Shown here one piece after another: positions 8,327 to 18,694 of a DNA stretch of 64,000 nucleotides. The stretch comes from Desulfovibrio sp. (GTDB taxonomy: Bacteria; Desulfobacterota; Desulfovibrionia; Desulfovibrionales; Desulfovibrionaceae), in contig JACRDI010000024.1 in the NCBI GenBank assembly GCA_016218665.1, positions 1-64,000 of the forward strand, read 5' to 3'. The position numbers and the translations under genes are program-made. The notes beneath the pieces were generated by a model. It was not told where the DNA came from. It saw only the letters and a list, made by a program, of their open reading frames with translations, and did not search any database. The first letter of the stretch is position 1; every line of letters begins with the position of its first letter.

Positions 8327-9241
8327 CTATGCTCCCGCCACGGCGGATTTTCCGACGCCCATCTCCGCAAGCAACTCCTCCAGGCGGCGGGTCTGGGCGG
8401 CGTCCGCCGAGGGGAAGGGCCGCGTGCAGGCGGAGGAGGCGACGACCCCGCGCAGCACCAGCCCCTTCTTGATGACGGGGATGAAAATGTCCGCGATTCC
8501 GTACACGCGCATCAGGCCATCCACCTTGCGCTGGCACCGCGCAATGGCGCGGAAGTCTTCCCGGCGCAGCGCCTCCAGCCAATCCGCGAACACCTCGGGA
8601 ACGAGATTGGAAAGGCTGCCTATGCATCCGTTGCCGCCGGAGAGGACATTGTGCGCAAGATTGTTATCGTAGCCGCTGAACACCTCAAAGTGCGGAAAGC
8701 GTGATTTGACTTCACGGATTATGTCGGCCGTATGCCACATATCCATGACGGTGTCCTTGATGCCGACGATGTTGTCATGCTTGTCAGCAAGCCGAAGCAA
8801 AAGCCCTGTGGAGAGGGAATACCCTGTCCGTGCCGGAAAATTGTAGAGAATGATCTTTGCTTCAGTCCGTTTCGCTACATATGAATAGTATTCGAAGACG
8901 CAGTCATCATTGAGGCTGAAATAGTACGGGCTCACGATCATGACGCCGTGCAGGCCCAGATCGCAGGCATGGTTGGCCAGCGCCACACTTTCGTCCGGGT
9001 CCATCCGGCTCGCGCCGGCGAAGACGCGCATGGAGCCCCGGTCGAAGTCGGCGGCGATGCCCATGAGTTCCCTGGTCTGATCCATGCCCAGGCTGAAAAA
9101 CTCGCCCGAGCTGCCCAGAACGACGAAGCCGGACACCCCTCCCGAGAGCAGGTGCGCATAGAGCTTGTGGTTCTCCTCGCGGTCCAGCCGCCCCTTGGGA
9201 TCGAGAATGGTCACGGCTGGTGTAATGCACTGGAAATCCAT
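8327..9241 (-). CDS. DapA-superfamily aldolase/lyase (2-keto-3-deoxy sugar acid aldolase candidate)
   Basis: The 304-residue TIM-barrel protein shows the DHDPS/N-acetylneuraminate lyase signatures: GSSGE (43-47), Tyr133 in LYNFPARTG and the Schiff-base Lys162 in GIKDT. In sugar clusters such proteins cleave 2-keto-3-deoxy aldonates to pyruvate and an aldehyde. It is the first gene of the leftward cluster and starts behind GGAGG, next to the divergent regulator. Its base composition is clearly lower in GC than the housekeeping genes of the window. Dihydrodipicolinate synthase proper is unlikely in this context. Confidence 0.85.
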   Translation of the reverse strand: MDFQCITPAVTILDPKGRLDREENHKLYAHLLSGGVSGFVVLGSSGEFFSLGMDQTRELMGIAADFDRGSMRVFAGASRMDPDESVALANHACDLGLHGVMIVSPYYFSLNDDCVFEYYSYVAKRTEAKIILYNFPARTGYSLSTGLLLRLADKHDNIVGIKDTVMDMWHTADIIREVKSRFPHFEVFSGYDNNLAHNVLSGGNGCIGSLSNLVPEVFADWLEALRREDFRAIARCQRKVDGLMRVYGIADIFIPVIKKGLVLRGVVASSACTRPFPSADAAQTRRLEELLAEMGVGKSAVAGA

Positions 9242-9276
9242 TCAACCACCTCCGTTCCGGCCGCCCCAGAATTGTT

Positions 9277-9324
9277 TTGACAGCCCGTGTGTTCGTTTAT
9301 ACAAACCGCATTCATTTATACGAA
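9277..9324. promoter_or_regulatory. Twin operator-like repeats in the divergent control region
   Basis: TTCGTTTATACAAA (9292-9305) and TTCATTTATACGAA (9311-9324) are near-identical direct repeats 19 bp apart. Each is also an imperfect palindrome (GTTTATACAAAC; ATTTATACGAAT). A TTGACA at 9277-9282 precedes the first copy and a TATACA lies inside it, with a short 15-bp spacer, so binding would cover a rightward promoter. They lie between the leftward sugar genes and the IclR-type gene and are the natural binding sites for that regulator. Confidence 0.55.
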
Positions 9325-9440
9325 TGATTTCTCAATGCCCAAGCTCGGCAACATTGTCAAGCACGGGCGACATTGCTCCCAAACAGATTTTTCGCTAGAA
9401 AAAGGGGAATCATGTGAACGGACAAGGAAGGAGCCGCCCA

Positions 9441-10223
9441 ATGCCTGACAGCAGCCGCCACCAGCCCACCATCCGCGTGCTGGATGTCCTTGAGCGGCTG
9501 GCCTCGGCCCCGCAGGGGCTGAGCCTCACCGCCCTGGCCGCGGACACGGGGTTCTCGAAGAGCACGCTGTTTCCCATCATGAAAACGCTTCTGGCCAGGC
9601 GCTACATCCGGCTCGCCCCAGATACCCTGCGCTATCTGTGGGGGGTGGGCGGCATCGCCCTGGCCGGGGCCGGAATGGCCGCTGCACCCTGGCTCAGCGC
9701 CATCAACGACGAGATGCGGGCCGTGGTCCAAGGCTGCGGCGAAGTCTGCCAGATGGGCGTGCTCGAAGGGCGCGACATCCTCTACGTCGCCAAGGTGGAG
9801 GCCAAGCGCCAGGTGCGCCTGCTCTCGCAGGTCGGCAAGCGCCTTCCGGCCAACTGCACGGCCCTGGGCAAGGCTCTGCTTGCCCAGTTCGACCGCGCCA
9901 GGCTGGAGGAGATCTTCGCCGACGGACTTCCGGGCTTCACCGAGCGCAGCAGCGTCACCCTGGATGATCTGGAGGCGCGCCTGGAGGAGGTGCGCAGGCT
10001 TGGCTACGCCGAGGATGACCGCGAACTCCACGAGGAGACCGTGTGCCTGGCCGTGGCCCTGCGCCAGCGCGGGCGGCCCGTTGCCGCAATCAGCGTGTCG
10101 CTGCCGGTGTTCCGGGCGAATGGGGAGGCCAGGGAGGCCATTCTCGGCCTGCTCTTCGCGGCCAGGGAGCGTGTGGAGGCCATGCTGGACGGGCTGCCGG
10201 AACTGAATTTCGCCGAGGACTAG
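9441..10223 (+). CDS. IclR-family transcriptional regulator
   Basis: The 260-residue protein has an N-terminal winged helix (about 10-75, including LTALAADTGFSKSTLFPIMKTL) and a C-terminal IclR effector domain (about 85-255). A GTG lies 27 bases upstream in frame, but the ATG was chosen because GGAAGGAG sits directly before it. It is divergent from the sugar cluster. The likely role is control of that cluster, with a sugar acid or keto-deoxy acid as ligand, by analogy with KdgR-type relatives. Confidence 0.9.
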   Translation: MPDSSRHQPTIRVLDVLERLASAPQGLSLTALAADTGFSKSTLFPIMKTLLARRYIRLAPDTLRYLWGVGGIALAGAGMAAAPWLSAINDEMRAVVQGCGEVCQMGVLEGRDILYVAKVEAKRQVRLLSQVGKRLPANCTALGKALLAQFDRARLEEIFADGLPGFTERSSVTLDDLEARLEEVRRLGYAEDDRELHEETVCLAVALRQRGRPVAAISVSLPVFRANGEAREAILGLLFAARERVEAMLDGLPELNFAED

Positions 10224-10716
10224 GCGGCTCTGCCGCACAAGCGCCCGCACGTCCGGAGACGCCGCCGCCCCCTTTGCGCCCCGCGCGGCCAGGGCCGAGG
10301 GCTTGATCAAAGCCCGCCAAGGTGGCCTTTCCCCGTGTTGTCTCCCTTTGGATTGCCTGTGCTCTTTTTCAGCCAGAGCCGTCTTGAGGCTGAAAACCCG
10401 GAGTCGCTGACCGCCGGCCCCAGGTCACATCGTCGAAGTGAGCGTCTCGTGGTCCATTCTGTCTTCAGACCAGGCAAGGAAGGCTTCGCGCTCGCGTGCA
10501 ACCAGTTTGCCGACGCGAAAACGTTCCGATGAGTTTCACTCTATTCTCGGTGAGCAGCCGGCACTGATTGGCGCTGACGCGCTGCCGGTGTGTCATGCCC
10601 GGCACCTTGCCCGCCGCCGATGAACCGGCCCCGGACGCATCCACCTGCGGGGTGCCCAGGGCCGGTTCGGTGCAACGGATCACATTATCGCGCGACTGGA
10701 ATGTCCCATGCGGCTT
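10224..10716. other. Intergenic stretch with no recognisable gene
   Basis: About 490 bases separate the regulator stop from the stop of the leftward beta-propeller gene. The only clear structure is a GAACCGGCCC / GGGCCGGTTC inverted repeat (10622-10631, 10659-10668) near the right end, which may serve as a weak terminator for the two convergent genes. Short reading frames are present without ribosome binding sites or family resemblance. Confidence 0.5.
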
Positions 10717-11829
10717 CTAGCGTCCCCAGATGCCGGGGGCCAGGGGCTTGAAGCGGAAGATGGCGAAGGGCTTCCGGGTCATGTCCTTGCCGTTGTTGAA
10801 GACCCCGGCCAGGGGAAGCTGCGCGGCGGAGACGTACATGTAGCCGTCCTTGTTGTAGCTGACGCCATCCGGCCAGATGAGCTGCGCGTCCGCCGCGTAG
10901 GTGCGGGCCGTGCGCGTGTCCGCCGGGATGACGCCCACGGCCTTGTCGCCCACGTAGGTCAGATAGAGATTGCCTTCCACGTCGATGCTCAACCCGCCGT
11001 TGTTCTTCTTTTTCGCGTACGTCTCCACCTTGCCCGGCAGGGCGTTGTCGGGCGTGCGCAGCAGGTCGTCCATGCGGATGCGGTACACCGCGCTCCCGTT
11101 CAGCGGCGCAAAATACAGCCACGTGTTGGACCTATCCAGCGTGATGCCGTCCGCGCCCACCAGGATGGGCTTCTGCGTGCCGGGGATGTTCAGTTGCTTG
11201 CCATCGCTGACGATGGGCATGTTCTCCGGGCGCGTGCTTTTGTCGCCGGCCAGCACCCGGCGGGTGGCGCCCGTCTTCATGTCCAGGATCACCAGCGCGG
11301 CCTTGGTGCCGTCGCCGCCATTGGCGATTTCCTCGTCGGCGATGACCGCCACGCCCCTGGTCTCGTCCAGCACGAAGTCGTTCAGTTGCGATGTGCGGAG
11401 GCTTGCCGGAGCGGGAATGTAGTAGATGCGCTCAAGCTTGTTGGCGCGCGTGTTCCAGCCGACGAGCTTGGGCGTGACGCCGGACTTTGTGCCCATGTCG
11501 AGCATCCACACCACGCCCTGGCTGTCGTTGCGGAGGCCCAGCACGTCGTCGAGGTAGCGGTCATCGGTGGTGCGCCGCGTGTTCCACTCCGCATTGGGGT
11601 AGGGCGTGGATTTTTTCGTCCTGGGGTCATAGTGCATGACACGCACTTCCGGTGCAAAGAACGGATGATTGCTGAATATCAATTCGCCATTGTGGTCGAA
11701 GGCGATGTTTCCGACGGGATACGGCGTCTCTGCGTATTTTTCCGTTTTCACTTGCTGCTGGGCATGTGCATTCTGTGCGCTGACGCCAAGAACAAGCATG
11801 GCGGCAAGTGCATAGCCAAGGATTTTCAT
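10717..11829 (-). CDS. Secreted MRJP/SMP-30-like beta-propeller protein
   Basis: The 370-residue protein starts with a signal peptide (basic start, hydrophobic core, cleavage near AHAQ, residue 24). The rest consists of beta-propeller repeats with NIAFDHNGELIFSN, GADGITLDRSNTWLYFAPL and WPDGVSYNKDGYMYVS, typical of the Major Royal Jelly / L-dopachrome tautomerase-related family that neighbours SMP-30 lactonases. A perfect AGGAGG precedes the ATG. Bacterial members are periplasmic proteins of mostly unknown function. A lactonase role linked to the nearby sugar genes is possible but unproven. Confidence 0.75.
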   Translation of the reverse strand: MKILGYALAAMLVLGVSAQNAHAQQQVKTEKYAETPYPVGNIAFDHNGELIFSNHPFFAPEVRVMHYDPRTKKSTPYPNAEWNTRRTTDDRYLDDVLGLRNDSQGVVWMLDMGTKSGVTPKLVGWNTRANKLERIYYIPAPASLRTSQLNDFVLDETRGVAVIADEEIANGGDGTKAALVILDMKTGATRRVLAGDKSTRPENMPIVSDGKQLNIPGTQKPILVGADGITLDRSNTWLYFAPLNGSAVYRIRMDDLLRTPDNALPGKVETYAKKKNNGGLSIDVEGNLYLTYVGDKAVGVIPADTRTARTYAADAQLIWPDGVSYNKDGYMYVSAAQLPLAGVFNNGKDMTRKPFAIFRFKPLAPGIWGR

Positions 11830-11925
11830 TGTCGGCCTCCTGTGTGCTTTTAGCGCATACTATCTAACTATATTCACAATTATCCCCATTGTTCATGCGC
11901 AGTGCAGGGGATGACAAGAAGTAGG

Positions 11926-11945
11926 AATTATCGATAATTTGTCAA
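11926..11945 (-). promoter_or_regulatory. -35 box followed by perfect palindrome AATTATCGATAATT
   Basis: On the minus strand TTGACA (11945-11940) is followed directly by the 14-bp perfect palindrome AATTATCGATAATT (11939-11926), about 100 bases before the start of the beta-propeller gene. A repressor bound there would block the promoter. No clear -10 hexamer at 17 bp is visible, so the promoter part is tentative. Confidence 0.4.
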
Positions 11946-12468
11946 GGCGCCGTCCCGACGGGGGGAGCCTCAAGGCCTGCGCGGGCTTCGGCGCGCCGCC
12001 ATGCGTCTGTTGCGCTGGCCTGGAGGCGCGTCCGGCTTTTGCGGAGGCTGCGGAGGCCGCCGGACCGGAGCGTGGGGCGGCGCGCGGATGCGTCGCGGTG
12101 GCGTGCTGCTGTTCTTTCGCCTCGCGAACTCCTGGCCGGATGCTTCTGCCCGCATACGGCAGGCCGACGCCCGGATGCGGGGCGGCCTTGGCCGGTGTTG
12201 ACGCTGAAAGAAGAACGGCCGCCTCGTCCTGCCGGGAGCGCGGCCGCAACAGTAAACGGCGCCATGATCGGCCAGGGGGCGGCCGCGCCCCGCACTGGCC
12301 CCTGGCGGGAATGCTCCCGCCCGTTCATGCACGGAAAAACGGGCGCTGCGACAGTTGCGCCGCATTGCGCCCGGGCCGCGTCCGTCCTCCCGTGCAATCC
12401 TCCCCCTTGCGTGGGGAAGGCGACGCACGGATTATGCGTTCCACCAGTGCCTTTTGTTTTGTTTCGGC

Positions 12469-12496
12469 TTGCAAAACCATTGGGTTTCGCTATCCT
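12469..12496 (+). promoter_or_regulatory. Sigma-70-like promoter for the hybrid histidine kinase
   Basis: TTGCAA (12469-12474) and TATCCT (12491-12496) are separated by 16 bp and lie 55 bases before the kinase start. Confidence 0.45.
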
Positions 12497-12550
12497 GGCA
12501 GTGTATCGTCCGCGCCTCCCCCGGGTTGCGGCACAGCGTGTGAGGCCTCC

Positions 12551-14863
<2,313 letters not shown>

Positions 14864-14874
14864 CCGGCGCCCCC

Positions 14875-16827
14875 CTAGCCCTCTCCGCCGAGCTCCTTGA
14901 GCCGGGCCTCGGCCGCTTCCCAGCGGGCGAAGGCCTGCTCCAGCTCGGCCTCCAGGGCGGCGAGGGCGTCTTTGGCGCTGGTGATGGCCTCGGGCGGGCC
15001 CTTGTACAGCTCCGGGTCGGCCAGGCGCTCCGAGGATGCGGCCACCTGGGCCTCCAGGCTTTCCAGGCGGGCGGGCAGGGCCTCCAGCTCGGCCGTGAGG
15101 GTTTCCAGCTCGCGCTGCTCCTTGAAGGAGAGCTTGCGCGGCCTGCCCGGTGCGCCTGATGTGGACGGCGTGGACGGCGCGGACGCCTCCGACTCCCTGC
15201 GGGCGGGCCTGTCCTTCGGCGTTTCCGCGGCGTCGGGCTTCGCGGGCTCGGGCCGCTGGCGCAGCCAGTCGTCGAAGCCGCCCACGTACTCCCGCACCAC
15301 GCCATGCCCCTCGAAGGCCAGGGTGCTGGTGACCACGTTGTTCAGGAACGCGCGGTCGTGGCTCACCAGGATGAGCGTGCCGGGGTATTCCACCAGCCGG
15401 TCCTCCAGCAGCTCCAGAGTCTCGGCGTCCAGGTCGTTGGTGGGCTCGTCCATCACCAGCACGTTGGAGGGCCGGGTGAACAGCCGCGCCAGCAGCAGCC
15501 GGTTGCGCTCCCCGCCGGAGAGCACGCGCACCGGGCTGTTGGCCCGGTCGGAGGAGAAGAGGAAATCCTTCAGATAGCCCATGACGTGCCTGGTGCGGCC
15601 GCCGATGGTCACCTGGTCCGAGCCCTCGGCCACGCTCTCGCGCACGCTCTTGTCCGGGTCCAGCTCCTCGCGGTGCTGGTCGAAGTAGGCGACCTCAAGA
15701 TTGGTGCCCAGGCGCACGCTGCCGCCCGTTGGGGCAAGGCGTCCCAGCAGGGTCTGGATGAGGGTGGTCTTGCCCGCGCCGTTGGGGCCGATGAGCCCCA
15801 GCTTGTCCCCGCGCATGACGGTGAGGCTCAGGTCCTTGAACACCGGTTCCGGCGCGCCGGGCCAGACATGGCTGATGCCCTTGGCCTCGATGACCAGCCT
15901 GCCGGAGCGCTCGGCGTCCTGCACCACGATGGTGGCCGTGCCCATGCGCTCGCGCCGTCTGGCCCGCTCCTCGCGCAGTTTCTTCAGCTCGCGCACGCGG
16001 CCCTCGTTGCGCGTTCTGCGGGCCTTTATGCCCTGGCGCACCCACACTTCCTCGCGTGCCAGCTTCTTGTCGAACTCGGCCCAGTTCTTTTCCTCGGCCT
16101 CAAGGAGCGCCTCCTTGCGGGCCAGGAAGGTGTCGTAGTCGCAGCTCCAGTCGGCCAGCCTGCCGCGGTCCAGCTCGATGATGCGCGTGGCGATGCGCCT
16201 GAGGAACATGCGGTCGTGGGTGATGAAGACCAGCGTCTTCACGTGGCGCAGCAGGAATTCCTCCAGCCAGGCGATGGAGTCGATGTCCAGGTGGTTGGTG
16301 GGCTCGTCCAGCAGCAGCACGTCGGGCTGGCCAACGATGGCGCGGGCCAGCAGCGCCCGGCGCTTGAGCCCGCCGGAGAGCTCCTCGAAGCGCTGGTCTG
16401 GGTCCAGGGCGAGGCGCGTCACGGCCGCGTCCACGTCGGCCATGGCCTCCCAGCCGCCATGCTCGGAGATGTCGGCCTGGGCCGCGGCCAGGGCGCTGGC
16501 GTCGCCGTCCTTCTGGGCCCGGTGGTGCGCGGCGATGCGTTCGCCCATCTCGCCCAGGCCCTGGGTGACCACCTCGTACACGGTGCCGGAGAGTTCCTCG
16601 GGCACCTTCTGCGACAGGCGCGCGGTCTTGAGGCCCACGGCGCGGGCGATGTCGCCGCCGTCCGGGGTCAGGTCGCCGGAGAGCAGGCGCAGCAGCGTGC
16701 TCTTGCCCTCGCCGTTTCTGCCCACGATGGCGATGCGCTGGCCGGGCTCGATCTGGAAGCCGACGTTGTCCAGCAGCTTGGGGCCGCCGAAGCTCATGCT
16801 GACGTTGGTGACGCTCAAAAGTGCCAT
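14875..16827 (-). CDS. ABC-F family ATPase, Uup-like
   Basis: The 650-residue soluble protein carries two ABC ATPase domains: Walker A GRNGEGKST and GPNGAGKTT, signatures LSGGLKRR and LSGGERNR, Walker B LLLDEPTNHLD and LVMDEPTNDLD. Between them lies the ABC-F linker. At the C-terminus is a charged, proline/serine-rich spacer plus a coiled coil (about 555-650), the arrangement of Uup. These proteins act on ribosomes or nucleic acids and not in transport. No Shine-Dalgarno precedes the chosen ATG; instead a promoter lies seven bases upstream, which suggests a leaderless message. Confidence 0.88.
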   Translation of the reverse strand: MALLSVTNVSMSFGGPKLLDNVGFQIEPGQRIAIVGRNGEGKSTLLRLLSGDLTPDGGDIARAVGLKTARLSQKVPEELSGTVYEVVTQGLGEMGERIAAHHRAQKDGDASALAAAQADISEHGGWEAMADVDAAVTRLALDPDQRFEELSGGLKRRALLARAIVGQPDVLLLDEPTNHLDIDSIAWLEEFLLRHVKTLVFITHDRMFLRRIATRIIELDRGRLADWSCDYDTFLARKEALLEAEEKNWAEFDKKLAREEVWVRQGIKARRTRNEGRVRELKKLREERARRRERMGTATIVVQDAERSGRLVIEAKGISHVWPGAPEPVFKDLSLTVMRGDKLGLIGPNGAGKTTLIQTLLGRLAPTGGSVRLGTNLEVAYFDQHREELDPDKSVRESVAEGSDQVTIGGRTRHVMGYLKDFLFSSDRANSPVRVLSGGERNRLLLARLFTRPSNVLVMDEPTNDLDAETLELLEDRLVEYPGTLILVSHDRAFLNNVVTSTLAFEGHGVVREYVGGFDDWLRQRPEPAKPDAAETPKDRPARRESEASAPSTPSTSGAPGRPRKLSFKEQRELETLTAELEALPARLESLEAQVAASSERLADPELYKGPPEAITSAKDALAALEAELEQAFARWEAAEARLKELGGEG

Positions 16828-16834
16828 GCCGGGC

Positions 16835-16863
16835 TTCGTATGCTGCGCGGGGGGGCGGGTCAA
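16835..16863 (-). promoter_or_regulatory. Promoter directly in front of the ABC-F start
   Basis: On the minus strand TTGACC (16863-16858), a 17-bp spacer and TACGAA (16840-16835) are followed after seven bases by the ABC-F ATG at 16827. Transcription would begin at or next to the start codon. Confidence 0.45.
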
Positions 16864-16876
16864 GCAGGAGCTGCGG

Positions 16877-17497
16877 CTACGCGCGGCGGAGCAGGGCGGG
16901 CAGCGCCGCGAAGTCCGCGCAGGCGATGCCCATGTTCAGCATGTCGGCGATGTTGGCCGCGGCCACTTCCGGCGTCTGGGCCGAGCAGGCGTCGGTGACC
17001 ACCACCACCTCGAAGTCCCGCGCCATGGCGTCCACGGCGGTGCCGCGTACGCAGTTGGGGTACTGGGTGCCGCCGATGACCAGGGTGGTTATGCCCTGGC
17101 GGCGCAGCAGGACCTCGAATTCCGTGGCGTGGAAGGCGCTGAAGCGCGTCTTGCGCAGCACGGTTTCCCCCGGCAGGGGGGCAAGCTCGGGCACGATTTC
17201 CGCGCCGGGGGTGCCGGTGACGCAGATGCCCCGGCCCTGGCGGAAGGCCTCGCGGCGGAAGAGCTCCGCGTCGCTGCCGTCGGCCCTGTGGGCGCGCGCC
17301 ACGTGGAAGACGCGCCAGCCCTCGGTGCGGGCGTGCGCCAGCAGGCGGCGCAGCACGGGCAGGGTGGCCTGGGCTCCGGCCACGCAGGCGGGCGCGCCGG
17401 GCAGCACGAAGTCGTTCTGCATGTCGATGATGGCGAGGGCGATGGCCGGTGTGATGGCCGGGGCGGCGGGGCCGCCCGTGGTGCGCGTGGTGGGCAT
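16877..17497 (-). CDS. Isochorismatase-family cysteine hydrolase
   Basis: The 206-residue protein shows the family triad: Asp in IIDMQNDFV, Lys in LRKTRFSAF and Cys in TQYPNCVRGTAVDA. The family includes nicotinamidases, N-carbamoylsarcosine amidases and isochorismatases; the substrate cannot be told here. AGGAG precedes the chosen ATG. A second, different member of the family lies at 43460. The gene is leftward, with a small inverted repeat before it and the ABC-F gene after it. Confidence 0.85.
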   Translation of the reverse strand: MPTTRTTGGPAAPAITPAIALAIIDMQNDFVLPGAPACVAGAQATLPVLRRLLAHARTEGWRVFHVARAHRADGSDAELFRREAFRQGRGICVTGTPGAEIVPELAPLPGETVLRKTRFSAFHATEFEVLLRRQGITTLVIGGTQYPNCVRGTAVDAMARDFEVVVVTDACSAQTPEVAAANIADMLNMGIACADFAALPALLRRA

Positions 17498-17515
17498 GTG
17501 CAGGCTCCTGCTGTG

Positions 17516-17528
17516 TGTGCAATGCACA
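17516..17528. promoter_or_regulatory. Operator-like palindrome TGTGC-AAT-GCACA
   Basis: A 5-bp inverted repeat around three bases lies 19 to 31 bases before the start of the cysteine hydrolase. Its placement suggests a repressor site, but no regulator is adjacent. Confidence 0.3.
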
Positions 17529-17622
17529 ACACGGTAGCCCCTTGGCGCTGGCAGGGCAAGACTACGCATTGCGCCCGGCGGTGCACCGTTGTATGGTGCG
17601 CGCCGATGCCCCATCGGATTTT

Positions 17623-17650
17623 GTCCGCGTTTTTTGTCCGCGTTTTTTTT
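17623..17650 (+). repeat. Tandem GTCCGCG + poly-T repeat
   Basis: GTCCGCG followed by six T bases (17623-17635) is repeated directly with eight T bases (17636-17650). It lies between the cysteine hydrolase start and the stop of the small gene at 17689. Similar short pyrimidine-rich tandem repeats occur at 24481 and 29455. Confidence 0.5.
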
Positions 17651-17688
17651 GCCCTGGCGTTGCAGGCCGGGCGAGCGGATTCAGGGCC

Positions 17689-17835
17689 TCACGCCAGCAG
17701 GCGGCGGTACAGGGCGCGCTCGTAGGCGCGGCTCATGCGCCGGGCCACGGCGTCGCACAGGCCCGCTTCGCGCAGGCGGCAGTACAGGTGCAGGGGATTC
17801 AGCAGATGGTGCAGGCGTTCGCGCAGGGTGTCCAT
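17689..17835 (-). CDS. Small basic protein (48 residues), unknown function
   Basis: A strong ribosome binding site (GGAGGGGG) stands before this ATG. The 48-residue product is rich in Arg, Leu and His (LRERLHHLLNPLHLYCRLR at its N-terminal part) with two cysteines, and reads as one or two amphipathic helices. I recall similar short proteins in Desulfovibrio genomes but could not check. Its start lies only 25 bases from the divergent cbiR-like start, so the two promoters would have to overlap the opposite gene. No function is proposed. Confidence 0.5.
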   Translation of the reverse strand: MDTLRERLHHLLNPLHLYCRLREAGLCDAVARRMSRAYERALYRRLLA

Positions 17836-17860
17836 GGTGCCCCCTCCTTCGCGGGGGTGG

Positions 17861-18694
17861 GTGTATGCGGAATTTGAAGCAAGGGCCGTGCCGGAAGTGA
17901 AATCGTCAACAAGCGCGCGTACCGCGCCCGAGCTGCCCTGGACCATTGCCGCGCCCTCCTGCGTTTTGCCCGCCGGAGTGGCGGAAAATTGCACATTTCT
18001 GGCCCCCCGGTTCGACGAGATCGGCCTGGCCTTTTTCGAGACCGGCCCCTGCCTGGCCTACACCCGGCAGGACTTGCCGGACGAGCTTGCGGGGCTCCCC
18101 GTGAGCTGGCACGTGCACCTGCCGCTGGATCTGCCCTGGGCCGACGGGGGGGCTGGCGGCGGAACCGGCGGGGCGGAGCGCGTGGCCGGGGTGATCCTGG
18201 CCCTGGCGCGCAAGGTGGAACACCTGTCGCCCGGGGCCTTTGTGCTGCACCCGCCCCAGAGTCCGAAGGCCCTGGCGCGGCTGGCGGAACTGCTGGAAGC
18301 CGGAGGGCTTGAGCCCGAGCGCCTCCTGGTGGAGAACATCCAGGGCCGCGACCTGGAAGACCTGTGGCCAGCCATCTGCGGCAGCGGCCTGGGCGTGTGC
18401 CTGGACCTGGGGCACTTGCTGGCGCACGGGCAGGAGGACTTCCTCGCCCTGCCGGGGCTTTCCGCCCGGCTGGCCATGGTGCACCTGAACGCGCCCGATC
18501 CGCGGAAGCCCGCGCGGCATGCGGCCCTGTCGCTGCTCGACGGGCACGGCCAGGGCATCATGCGGGAGATGCTGGCCCTGCTCGACCCCTCGGGCGTGGT
18601 GATGCTGGAACTGTTTGGCGAGGCCGCCCTGGCCGAATCGCTGCGCGTGCTGCGCGGCCGGACGGGGACAGCGGGCGGGGAGAAAGCGGCGTGA
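17861..18694 (+). CDS. cbiR: CbiR-like cobamide remodelling phosphodiesterase (TIM barrel)
   Basis: The 277-residue protein is an AP-endonuclease-2-like TIM barrel. Motifs LLVENIQG, GVCLDLGHLLAHG, MVHLNAP and VVMLELFG carry Glu, Asp and His residues that would bind metals. Its N-terminal region (LPWTIAAPSCVLPAGVAENC) resembles CbiR, which in Akkermansia cuts the phosphodiester of cobamides so the lower ligand can be exchanged. The overlap with cobU supports this. The start is uncertain: GTG at 17861 follows a G-rich stretch, and GTG at 17888 or later would also fit. Confidence 0.65.
   Translation: MYAEFEARAVPEVKSSTSARTAPELPWTIAAPSCVLPAGVAENCTFLAPRFDEIGLAFFETGPCLAYTRQDLPDELAGLPVSWHVHLPLDLPWADGGAGGGTGGAERVAGVILALARKVEHLSPGAFVLHPPQSPKALARLAELLEAGGLEPERLLVENIQGRDLEDLWPAICGSGLGVCLDLGHLLAHGQEDFLALPGLSARLAMVHLNAPDPRKPARHAALSLLDGHGQGIMREMLALLDPSGVVMLELFGEAALAESLRVLRGRTGTAGGEKAA

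Larger units (their letters stand above)
11830..12550. other. Divergent control region, left part AT-rich, right part GC-rich
   Basis: This stretch separates the leftward beta-propeller gene from the rightward histidine kinase. Its left 110 bases are AT-rich and hold a palindrome and a TTGACA. Its right end holds a promoter-like pair. The roughly 500 GC-rich bases between show an open frame running into the kinase, but the composition is unlike protein, so it was left out. Confidence 0.5.

Noticed and set aside
11939-12550. N-terminal extension of the hybrid histidine kinase
   Set aside because: The in-frame stretch is rich in Arg, Pro, Cys and Gly without domain character, and a promoter and ribosome binding site lie just before the chosen ATG at 12551.
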